In this document: piece after piece, positions 1-10,002 of the stretch
Position numbering within the stretch: the first letter of the stretch is position 1
Layout of the letters: every line of letters starts with the position of its first letter
Assembly: GCA_021029095.1 (NCBI GenBank)
Contig: JAJOHG010000002.1
Location: forward strand, 558,001-622,000
Length of the DNA stretch: 64,000 bases
Source of the DNA: Phellopilus nigrolimitatus
Taxonomy: Eukaryota > Basidiomycota > Agaricomycetes > Hymenochaetales > Hymenochaetaceae
Reading direction: 5' to 3'
The notes under the pieces: generated by a model
The model's input: only the letters and a program-made list of their open reading frames with translations
The model's database searches: none
Told to the model about the DNA's origin: nothing
Made by a program: the position numbers and the translations under genes

Positions 1-1491
1 GTACGCTCCTGCCAATTAACGTCGGCTGGACGCCCTGGGCTGGTTTTGGAACATGGTGTTGTCTGGAAGTCGTGAAATTGGCTGTGCTTTGCTAGACGAT
101 TAGAACGATCTTGAAACTGCTGATTTATGCTAACCGGTGTCCACTAACTTTTTTATAGCGCGGGTCTCGTGAAATAGGTGAGACACATGCAAAATCCTTT
201 AAACAATCTCTGCAGCGGCATGTGTGCAAGTAATGTATAGTTCAGGTGGTTGTATCGGTTCTGCCTCCGACTGAGCGATTCAGTGTCTGCTAAGGTGTAT
301 GCCCTAGAAGCTCCAGGCAAACACGAAGACAGTTCAAGACACGTCTGCGATTTTCATAGTTCCCTTCTGCGTTCTTGTCAGCGGGTTATCATAAGCGAGA
401 CGCGTAGCTAAGACGCGTTTCGGCTTGGTCGGAGTTTCAAACAGACTTTTGGATATGCAGCGATGTCCTGCGTGTGCATGACCCTGAGCAGTGAGCACTT
501 CCGTCCCGCCCCTTGGTCCATTCATGTTACTACTGCTGCATGCTGCGAATTCGCCATATTAATTCTGGAATCGTGGACTCGCTCGATTTCGAGGATCAAA
601 GCGAAGCTCTAAGCAGCCCATCATCTATCCGCAATTCAAGGAGCAAATGTCACAACACGCACTTCGAAAGATCATTATTATTCTACTCCTTGCACGCTTT
701 ATTAAGGTGAGTGTATTTCGGAGACGGTTGGAGAGATGCTCCGTCCTCACTAGCAGCCTCACGTTAAAAGATCATTGCTATTTATTTATAGTGCTTCAAT
801 TTACCTTTCTTTTCATATCTGTACAAGTGCAGGCTCCTTCCGTGCTATTGCTGGCTGTAATAATTCGCATAAATCATCCATCTTATGAGGAAGATGGAAG
901 GGCGTGCACAGTCTCTCCGAGCGTTGTTCCTATGCGAAGCCAGGTATTTATTAATCACTCGAAGCTTCGCTGATGCTAACTGATCGCTGCTGCTTTGCTA
1001 AGCCGCCGAAAGGCGAGGAACGCGCCGCCCCCCGTCCGACGGCAAATTAACTATTAGTATTAGTCTCTCAACGGTGCCGCTGGAGACAGGTACAGCCATC
1101 CGCGGTACTGATTCCAAGGTTTCAAGACGGGATAGGAAAAGGCAAGGCTACTCTCGTGAGTGCTCTTTCGGGTGCTCCCAGACCTTTTTAGAATCCTTCG
1201 ACTGATGAACGAGTTGCTGAACGCCGTCTCTCATCACGATGATCTAATGACATGAAAGCCGATATCGCCCTGGCATGATCGCAGCTGGCGTATATTTGGC
1301 TCAGAGATGGGCGGGCAGCTCGAGGTTGTTACGCGCTCTCCGCTTCTGCCCTTAACATCCCGCGCTATGCTCCCCCGGTCCTGATATGCTCCCACTGCTC
1401 TGTCGGTGCAGTCAAACACGGTCAGCAGTTTAAAATTGTTATGGCGAGGAAAACAAATGCTTAACGAGCCATTTCCAGAATCTGATTTAGA
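1..1491. other. Left flank, no gene recognised
   Basis: No coding region with convincing length, composition or family signature is visible on either strand. Short open frames of 60-130 codons occur but have no recognisable motif and overlap one another. The right part probably contains the 5' flank of the small gene that starts at 1492. Confidence 0.5.
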
Positions 1492-2375
1492 ATGTCCACT
1501 CCGCTGACAAACAAGCCGTATTTCCCCTTCATAATCTACGGCGCCGTACTCGCAGTCGCGCTCCTCGGGGGGCTGGGATGCTTCCTCCTGCCCCGCCTTT
1601 GCTGTTGCCGCAGGAGACAACGTACCAGCAGGGGCGCGACTCAGAGGCTGCAGAAGTCAAAGACATCCTCTCCTCATCACGACCGGAGACGAGCGAATTT
1701 CCCCGCTTCGGCACGGAGGAGGGCGGCGAAATCTCGCGGTGGTCTGTGGACTCGGACGCGGCGGGGGCGGGGCCCGGGACGGCCGGCCGGAGGTGGACCT
1801 GGCAGGTGCGGAGGCCGCAGACGAGGAGCCGGGGCTCGGCTGCCGCCATCGGCGACTCCGGTGCCTGGGCCCACAGGGCGGAGAGCAATGCCTCCAGCCC
1901 GCTCGTCGCGCCAGCCGCCGCCGCCGACGATGACAGCCCGGCCAGCACACCACGCGCGTCGGACGGCCGCGATGTCGGAGCGCGGCACGCGCAGCAGCCG
2001 GGCTACGCCCCGAGCAGGGCCCGCGCACTGGAGGCGTCGTACGCGTCCCTGGTGCGGGCCGCCGCCGGCGCCTCCGCAGAACTGGCGGCCGGCTCTGGCG
2101 CCGCTCGCTCGCATGGCAGGTCTGAGCGCGCCGTCTCCGCGCACACCGTCGCATCCGCCCGCTCAGCAGCACCGCCTGCCGTATCCGGTGCAATGGACTC
2201 CGTAGACGCGCAACCAGCATCAGCCGAAGCCAAGCGCGAAGCCGGAGGCTCGTCCGACCCCGCTAGCGCGACAAACTCCCGCCTGCCAGAGTACGCGAGC
2301 GCGACGAGCTCCCCTCTGCCGGAGTATGCGAGCTTTCTCGTGGGCGGATCGGGTGAGAGGAGGGAGCCGGGTTGA
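1492..2375 (+). CDS. Putative single-pass membrane protein with C-terminal LPEYA repeats
   Basis: I do not recognise the family. From the ATG at 1492 the first 45 codons give a short polar start, a hydrophobic span (IIYGAVLAVALLGGLGCFLL) and a Cys/Arg stop-transfer stretch (CCCRRRQR), as in a type III single-pass protein. The frame then becomes Arg/Pro-rich. The frame used from about 1666 to the stop at 2375 is Ser/Ala/Glu-rich and ends with two LPEYA copies about 10 residues apart, so a splice is needed. One that keeps the membrane span is GTACCAG at 1625 to AAAG at 1665 (41 nt, very short). The alternative, 1546-1613 (68 nt), would remove the membrane span. LPxY is a PY-like motif that WW-domain ubiquitin ligases such as Rsp5 can bind, so a sorting signal is possible but is inference. 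Confidence 0.4.
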
Positions 2376-3138
2376 CGCTCTAGCCCTTCCCTTTGATCCA
2401 ATTGGGCTTTATTATCGATATACCGGTCCCATCTTTTCAGTACCATCTACTCGCAGCATACATACACTCTCGTTAGAAAACAGGACTCCCATATATACCC
2501 CAAAATATGCCTTTCCCGTTCCCTTGGAATCCTACTCGCTCTTTTTCTGCCGAATCCAACCACTCTTTCCGATGCCTCGACGTACGATGCCTTGATTATA
2601 CCGGCTTAGTTTAGTACCTACACATATCTCCAAATCCAAGCGCTGTATCATACACCCGACCAGAAGCGAGCAGAAAATGAAGCGGAGGCAGACAAGACCG
2701 ACGTTCGTGTGGGCCTGCATGCGGCGCACCATGAGCGCGATCAGGCTTCCAGGTTAATTAATTAGCGTTCATCTCGAGCTGCGACGCGCCTGTTGCGCTT
2801 CATAATCTGGCACGGGGCGTAAGATGCCTCGCTAAATCAAAGATGCAAAAAGAAGGGAGGGTGGGGGCTTGTTAGTCTCACAGATGTGGCTGGGGAACGA
2901 TCGTCCGCGCCGGCGCCGGCGGGCCGCCGCCGCGCCACCGAAGTACCTGTACGTACATACATCCGTAGACGGCCACCCCGCGCCGCGCCACCGCGCCGTG
3001 CAGTGCCAGAGCCTATCGCCTATCCACTCTATTTTAGCCTCCCGCTCACCGCCACCCGCGTCCGCGCCGGCGCAGCGGCCACCGGTTGCCGCGCAAGTGG
3101 CGGAATATTGCGGCTTAGCGCAGGCGTGCGGAGTCAGA

Positions 3139-3175
3139 CGCGGGCGCGGGCGCGGGCTCGGGCGCGGGCCCGCGC
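3139..3175. repeat. GGGCGC-type simple repeat, left arm
   Basis: A run built from CGGGCGCGGG units. A C-rich version of the same unit lies at about 3497-3524 in inverse orientation, so the two tracts could pair as arms about 320 bp apart. Confidence 0.7.
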
Positions 3176-3496
3176 GCTCGGCGTTCGTGGTAATGGATGA
3201 CTGGAGCGTGGCGGCGGCTCGTGGCGACTGGCGCCGCCCAGGCCGGCCGGCGGTGGCGGCATGCACCTACAACGCGTGCTGTCATATAGAAAGTCGAAAC
3301 CGCAGCGTGCGCGCTCCCCGGGCTCCGCGCTCCCGACGGGCTGCGGCACTGCGGGCGCCCCACGCGCGGCGCGGAGGTTCGCGCAACGCCACGACAGTCA
3401 TACGTATACTAATAGCCAGGCGCTCTATTGATATACATATCGCCGGGTGCCACGGGCGCGCCCTTCTCTTCCCGCTGTCGAAACGCGCTCCACAGA

Positions 3497-3524
3497 GCGC
3501 CCGCGCCCGCGCCCGTGCCCGCGC
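3497..3524. repeat. GCGCCC-type simple repeat, right arm
   Basis: Repeats of CGCCCGCGCCC. It is the complement of the G-rich tract near 3139-3175. Confidence 0.7.
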
Positions 3525-4311
3525 TAAAAACGCTCGAGCAGCGATCCGCGCTCGTGCCGGGACCCGTCCCTTTCCCTATTAGTTCTCTCATCTATGCTCA
3601 CGTCTCGCGTCTCGCGGATCCAGTAAGACTCAAGAGGGACCGGAGCTTGATCTGCGCCCCACCGCCCGCGGGGCCCTTCGAACGCCTCGGGAGGGGAAGC
3701 GAGCCCCCGCGCCACCCGATCACGGGGGGAGGGGGCCGCACGCCACCGCTTCCCTCCGCCCGTCCAGAACCACATATACTGTATGGTATATGCAAAACCC
3801 ACTTCTATCAGCCTTCTCGAGGCGCTCTAGCGCACGCGCGGGCGGGAGAAGAGGGGGGCACCCCGCGATCAAAATTTAAAATATCTTCATTCGAACGGCG
3901 CCTCAAAGCCAATCGCCCCGGATCCCGTAGCTACAGGGCACACAATGATACTGCACATCCCAATTTTTTTTTTCATTGACCACAGGCGCGCCTACGTACA
4001 TCCCTCTCCGAGACCCAAGTAAATCGTATGGTGTACACTATGTACAGACAGTAGTATTCGTATCTACAAACCCGCCGGCCGCGCGCGGGGCCGGCGGTCC
4101 ACAGTTAATAACGGATCGTACGCATATCGTAATTCGGAACGGGGACGCTCTCAACAAAAAAGAAAGAAAAAGGGGGTAGCGGGACAGAAGAGATAGAAGC
4201 AAACGGGAAACTGGGCCAATCGATACAGTTGCGTCTCGAACATATAAAGTAGCGGAGGAGAGAGAGAAAAAAAGAAACGAAGCAGGATATAAGTGCAGAA
4301 GAAGAGCGTCA

Positions 4312-4339
4312 ACGGGCGGGCGGGCGGGCGGGCGGGCGG
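4312..4339 (+). repeat. (GGGC)n tetranucleotide run
   Basis: About seven consecutive GGGC units with three-G runs at regular spacing. The G-rich strand fits a G-quadruplex pattern. It lies about 250 bp beyond the stop codon of the minus-strand zinc-finger gene, so probably in or near its 3' flank. Confidence 0.75.
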
Positions 4340-4584
4340 TTGATTAGAGCGGGCGAGGGCGCGGGCGCGGACGGGCATATACGGTTACGGTATTCATAAA
4401 TAGATGGGCGGGGGCGACATGGGACCTGGGTCATGAATGCATGCATGCGGAGCGTGGCGACGAGCGGAGCGGCGAGGACGAGCAAGAAAGCGGATATGCG
4501 AGCATGCAGACGGACGGACGGACGGGCAGAAAAAAAAAAACAAGCGGATACACGAAAACAAGCAACACACGACACGACACGGAA

Positions 4585-6425
4585 CTACGCAGCCGAGAGG
4601 TCCGGCGCGGGGCCGCGCGCCGGCGTGGCCTGCGCGCTGTGCACGCCGCCCGACGCGATGCTGCCCGCGCCCGTGCCGTCCGAGTCGTACGCGCTCGAGC
4701 CCGAGTCCCCGGCCCCGTGGTGGTGCCCACCATGGCCCCCACTCCCATTCCCGCTCCCGTTCCCGTTCCCGTTCCCATTCGCGTGGTGGTGCCCGTTGGA
4801 CGGCCCGTCCGTGTTCGACGCGCGGAACGCGCCCAGCGGGTTCGGCTTCGCCTGGCCGTTCGCCTTTTGCGCCACGACGGCCTGCTCGTGCGTCCGCCGG
4901 CACTCAGCACCGCCCTCAGACCGGAGGTGGCGCTGCACGTTGCATCGCCGCATCACGGAAGAAAGGAAAGGTGAGCGTTAGCGCGCAGTTTAGAGCGTTT
5001 TCCCCGGCGTAAGCGGCCAATTGGACCAAGGCGGTAAAGTGCGTTTTATTTCGACGTCGGCAAAGCGTTCAGCGCGTTTTGATGCGGGTATTTCGGCGTT
5101 CCAAACGAGCGAGCGTTAAGCGTAAAACGCCGGAGAACGCGCGCGAGAGCGTGAAAAAAGTATGAATGCAAGGGAGGAAAGGGGAAAGGTGAAAAATGAG
5201 TCAGCATTCGCGATTCTCGGACGTAAGACGACGCGAACAAGCGCGAAACAAAAGAGGGACGAATGGCAGTGGCGGCGGAGAAGCCGAACAGTCAGGCCAA
5301 ATTGACTTTGTTCTGATGACTTGGGGGAAGGGGGAATGGAGAAGTAAGAAAAGGGACGGGACGTACGTTGAGCGCGTCGAGTCTGCTGAAAGTCTTCCCG
5401 CAGCCATGACACACATTTGATGTTGTCCGAGACGAGTGCAACGCCTGATGCCGCCTAATTTAGAAAATTGAAACGAGCCATCGTCAGATCCGTAGGCTCG
5501 ACTGGGATAGCGCTGGAGCGCACGTACTTGCAATCATGCTGACGCGCGAAACCTTTGTTACACCCGGGCCACTCGCATACATACGGGCGCTCCTCCGTGT
5601 GAGACCGGAGATGGCCTGTAAGAGAGACAGACAGGCGGTCAGTCAGTCAGCGCCAGACAGGCACGCAGACGCGGACGGACCTCTGAGGTTGAAGCGGCGG
5701 GTGAAGGTGCTCCCGCAGCCTGGCACGGGGCAGACGAAGTGGGCCTCGTTTCTCCTGCGGCTGGCGCTGGCGGCCTGGGTCGCGCTGGTGGTGACCTGCT
5801 GCTTCTCGACCTGGAGGATAGGGGGGAGGCGCGGGGGCGTGTTCCCGCCGCTCGCGTAGCCGCTCATGGCGTCTGCGGCGGGCGAGGCGCCGGTTTGGGC
5901 CTGGGCGGCTGCGAGGGCGGTTGCGTGGTTGTAGAGCAGGGCGGCGTTGGGGGCGAAGTAGACGTCGGGGTGCGGCTGGGGGTTGAGAGCGGAGCCGCGG
6001 GGCGGGCCGGAGGCAGAGGCAGAGGCGGAGGCGGAGGCAGAAGTGGAGGCGGGGGGCGCGTCGGGGGGCGGTGCCTGGGTGTGCCTGCGGTAGTGGCTCT
6101 GCTGGGAGATGGAGTGGGGGTGCGGCTGGGCGTACTGCTGGTGGTGGAGGTGGGGGATGGAGGGGAGGGGATAGGGCGTGTGATGGAGGGCGGTGTAAGC
6201 CATGCCAGGGGACGAGGAGGAGGAGGAGGAAGAATGGGGCGGGGTGTGGGAGGGTGTGGGAGTGCCGTCGGGGTAGTGGATGTGGTGATGCCTGGGGAGG
6301 TAGTTTATATTGTAGGGGTTGTAGGGGATGTTGTTCTGGCTGGTGTGGGAGGGATGAGGATGAGGATGGGAGTGGGGATGCCAGGCCTGTTGGGGTTCCA
6401 TGTCTGATTCGGTGTAAGTGCGCAT
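4585..6425 (-). CDS. C2H2 zinc-finger transcription factor, Swi5/Ace2-like
   Basis: Four exons close in phase: 6425-5681, 5615-5528, 5454-5367 and 4932-4585, giving 422 residues. The first 230 residues are low complexity, with His/Pro/Ser stretches, an (AS)n tract and a poly-Ser tract. Three C2H2 fingers follow at about residues 235-320: finger 1 is [20 protein letters not shown], the TEERPY linker leads into finger 2 ([16 protein letters not shown]), and finger 3 is [17 protein letters not shown]. The order resembles the DNA-binding region of the Swi5/Ace2 family, whose third finger is also the odd one (CxxCGKxF.R.DAL..H). Every finger is split by an intron. The last intron is 434 nt, far longer than the others here. 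The tail has an (Asn-Gly)n tract. The N terminus could extend upstream. DNA binding is well supported; targets are unknown. Confidence 0.85.
4741..4782. repeat. CCCGTT/CCCATT hexanucleotide repeat (coding)
   Basis: About seven imperfect copies of a six-base unit inside the last exon of the zinc-finger gene. On the coding strand it reads as alternating Asn-Gly and Ser-Gly. Confidence 0.8.
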
Positions 6426-9400
6426 GAGGGAAGTTCTGGGAGGTGTCTTTTGTACTTTCTGTTCTGCGCAGGAGCACGTCGTCGAACGCGAAGGGGGCGG
6501 TGCTGCCTGCTTCGATCACCCATCCAGATTTTGATTATTGATTTTGATTCAGCTTTTTGAAACACCGCGCCAGACGCTGACTAACCCTCGGAGGCCGTGC
6601 CGCCCGCGTGTCTAGCACCGCTTCCCACGCCATCACCCTGTTCCTCCCTTTCCAAACGGGGCGACATGTTATATTCACGGCGCCAATCACGCTCTCCTAT
6701 GAATACACTTACATCCGCGCTGTGCAGCTGCTGCGACCCTGCCTGCCTGATGTCCTGTGCTGTGGCGGCGTCTCTGCGCTCGCTCCTGCGTCCGTAGCCT
6801 TCTTTGCAGAGTCCTTCTAAGGCTGAGCTCCCATCGGCGCGTTCGTCGTCCTCGCGTGCTTCCCTCTCCCGCTCGCCCGCTCTGCGTCCGTGCGCTCCCA
6901 CGCCCCGTCGATCCTGCGCGGCGACCGCTGATCGTCGCCCCCCATCCGCGATCCGGTCATGCAGTCAGTCGCCTTCTCCTCGCGAACACACAACGTCTCC
7001 GGTTTCCACTGGCGACCGACGCCGCTGCTTGCATCACCGAATCGCTGACCCGCGCTTCTTTGCTGCTGCGCTGCTGACTCGGGATCTCGAGTCACACTCA
7101 GATGCGCGACGTCTATTGGCAAACCCTATGCGCGCGCAGTGGTGCGCCTTCTCTTCCTTTCCTTTCCCCTCTGTCCTCAAAAGGAGGCGTCTTCCACATC
7201 CGTCTTTGTCCTCGAATCGGACGGCCGGCCGCTAGACGCCCATACATGCCGTCAACACACAAACGCCATCCATCGCCACGTGTCTCCGCGCTTCCGAGCT
7301 TCGCCCCCAGCCTACTCTAAATCTTCGCAAGTGGTGCCCCTCGCCGAACCCTAATACGGCCACCCGACCACTTATGAGCGCCTCGCGCGTGCCTGGGGCT
7401 GAATGGGCTGTGTGACCTGTACTTTCCTGCTCTAGACCTCGATTCGGAAACGGAAACGATAGAATGACCCGGATCGGCAGAGGCGGTACCCCAGGATCTT
7501 AATTTTACGGTTCTATAAATGATTCTATAAATGCTTATGACTTGCTTCCGAGAGCAGGCGCAGCTTATATATGAAGCCTCAACCCATTAGCATGGAAGAC
7601 GGGCAGTGCCAAACACCTCCCCAGTAAAACTCTCCTCGAGTCCTGACTCGCTGCCGCTGCCGCTCCCGAACCTACTTATGTCCCTGCCTTCCCATCTACG
7701 CCTGCGCCTTCCGCGTCCTCTGTCTTCGACATGTCTTCTGCTGTCTAACGCCGGCGTGTTTCCAAAACCTTGTGTCTTCGTTAGCCAGGAAGCGTAATCG
7801 CAGCCATAGGTGCCTGCGCGTGTGCAGAAATTAGCTACAAGACTGCTTCGTGACTCAGCTTTTTGCTGCGCTGCGTATATAACTTCAAACTCAATGCGAT
7901 TCTCGACGTCCTAGCCTTTCGCATTTCTTGCTTTGCATCAGCGTCAATCGCAATATCACATGCTTCGCCGCCTTCTTCAATCAACGAACGAACGAGGCTT
8001 TGCACCATTGTCAGAATGCAGGACCTTTGCTGGAGACCAAGCTGCCCACCGCTTTCCGACATGTGCTTTTATGGCCCCGCTTCTCCGCTGCGCGGCATAC
8101 ATATACAGCCCCACCTGTCCTTCATGACACAATACAATGCAATAGCAAAGCACCGCATATCGAAATCGTCGGACCACTGTTCTCTGCTCGCGACGCGACG
8201 CGCGCGCGCGCGCGCCTGCGCACCCGCCGAGATCAAAACGCCGAGCCACCGCAGGCGCGCGCGCGCGCGCTGTCCAAAACACAAAACTCTGTTAGCCTGC
8301 CCGGCGCCCGGCTTGCACTTGAAAACCCCCCTCTTTTCTCCGGATCTCTGGTTTGCGCTGCCGTCAATTCAGCGGGTCCCCATCCCACTTTTCTCGATCG
8401 ACAGCCCTAATTTCCCCTCCGGCATTCTCAGTCCGGCGGGTGAGGCCAGCGCGCGCGGCTCGCGCGCCATCGAACCGCTCTTCAGTGCGCCGAACCGAGC
8501 TAAACCCGGAGACGCAGACGCGCGCGCGCGCTCCGGATTTAAGTTAAGCTTTAAAAGAATGTCGGTGTTGCGCTGCCGCCTGCGTCTTCCTTCTTGCGTC
8601 TTGCGTCTTCATCCGGCCTGGACCCGGTATGGGAGCTGGCCCGTCATCATCAGATCCGGGCGTTGGTAATGTGTTAATGTGTATTGTATATCACCGCGCG
8701 CGCGTGTTTGCGGAATCGTGAATCGTGAATGCTTTTTTTTTTTGTGTGTTCGTGCTGAGAGTGGGTGATTCGCCACCGCCCCACCATACTACAGCCAGCC
8801 ACAAAAACAGGCCATCTCTCCCTTCCGCATCCGCATCCGCATCTATAGCACGTACGCACGCACCGTCAAGCCGAGACGCATCACTGATACACGTCCGCTT
8901 CGCCATCACGCAGATACCGCCACACGCCGGCTAGCGGGGGGCTGCCCAGATCAGCGCCTGCGGTGCAGCGCGGGCCCGATCGGAGATCGCGATCAGTGAT
9001 GATGATCGCAGGCGGCGCCCGCGGATCACCATCATCGCCATCATAATCTCTGTGTGCGCCGACGGGTTTACGCGTGCAGACGGCCATTATTGGCCCGTTA
9101 CTGTGTGCCTGTTGTTATGATTGTAATTGTGTTGCGCGCTATTGCTGAAGACGTATTATAGTCCGCCGCAGCCCGGATGTGTTTGGCGCTAGCGCCGCGC
9201 GCGTTTATGGGCTCGACCGGGCTGGCACATCGGATCGTGTTGAAGGGTCTCGGTGGGTGTCTATGGGGCCCGCGCGTCTGCGCAGAGATCGCGTGTCGAT
9301 GTTCTGGTAACGCATCGAGCTACGCGTTAGTAAGTTATAATAATATGATATGCATTACATGTAGATTCCATGCGTAAGACGAAACCGCTCATGCGTCAAT

Positions 9401-10002
9401 AGAAATTATGCATTACAATACCGGACTGTCGACTGTACATATGTCCGTCCGTCCGTCCTCTCACAACGCGCTTCGGCGCATCCTCCACGTTCAAAGCCTC
9501 CCTCCCACTTCGCGCCGCCCCAGGATTGACCGGCCGGGAGTATCGAGGAGATTTTGTGGATTTATTTATTTTAATTTATCTCTCGTTCGAGCTATCATAT
9601 TGCTGGGATCTCACTGGCGCTCGTCAGTCATTACATGCGCCGACGGCGGGATAAGTACTCCGAGTTTCCGACGCTCATCTGTACGAGAGTTTGATGCAAA
9701 AATAGACTGCCTGTGGGACGATGCAGGAGTTGTAGTAGCTTGCATGGGATTGTGAAGTAGCGGAAAATCACAGCGGCTGTGCTTCAGGCCTGAAGACTCG
9801 CCAACCACTCCTTTCTTTCAACAAGGCAAGGAGGGCAACCCGATGCCAGCCATCTGCGAAGCACGCCCCGTCGAGCACGGAAAACTAGAAACATCGGCGC
9901 CCAAATTGCAACCCCAAGATAATACAAATAGCCCTTTCGATATACATACATCCTCAATCTACACAACATTAAATTTGTATCCTCGTACACCCTGCTCGGC
10001 CT
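6426..10002. other. 3.6-kb interval without a supported gene
   Basis: This lies upstream of the zinc-finger gene and downstream of the esterase gene. Open frames up to 268 codons exist (for example 7863-8669 on the plus strand), but they are Arg/Ser/Pro-biased, overlap in other frames and show no family motif. The interval carries several CG-dinucleotide runs (8199-8715), a trinucleotide-rich near-inverted repeat around 8996-9045, and short (CCGT)n and (CCGCAT)n tracts. It may contain a long 5' UTR or regulatory region of the zinc-finger gene. Confidence 0.5.
8199..8271. repeat. Paired (CG)n runs
   Basis: Two alternating C/G runs, 8199-8215 and 8255-8270, are separated by about 40 bp. Further short runs lie at 8519-8531 and 8695-8705. 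Alternating CG is the classic Z-DNA-prone sequence. Confidence 0.75.

Larger units (their letters stand above)
2376..4584. other. GC-rich low-complexity intergenic block
   Basis: About 2.2 kb between the putative membrane protein and the 3' end of the zinc-finger gene. Much of it is strongly GC-rich and Arg/Ala/Pro-biased in every frame, which opens long but meaningless frames on both strands. It holds two mutually inverted GGGCGC-type tracts and a GGGC tetranucleotide run, listed separately. No gene is supported. Confidence 0.55.

Noticed and set aside
5739..6407. Gly-rich 222-codon open frame on the plus strand
   Set aside because: It is the exact antisense of the zinc-finger gene's first exon; its Gly/Val bias mirrors the His/Pro/Ser coding strand.
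7863..8669. 268-codon open frame on the plus strand
   Set aside because: Composition is Arg/Ser/Pro-biased, it runs through CG repeats, competes with other open frames, and shows no domain or splice pattern.
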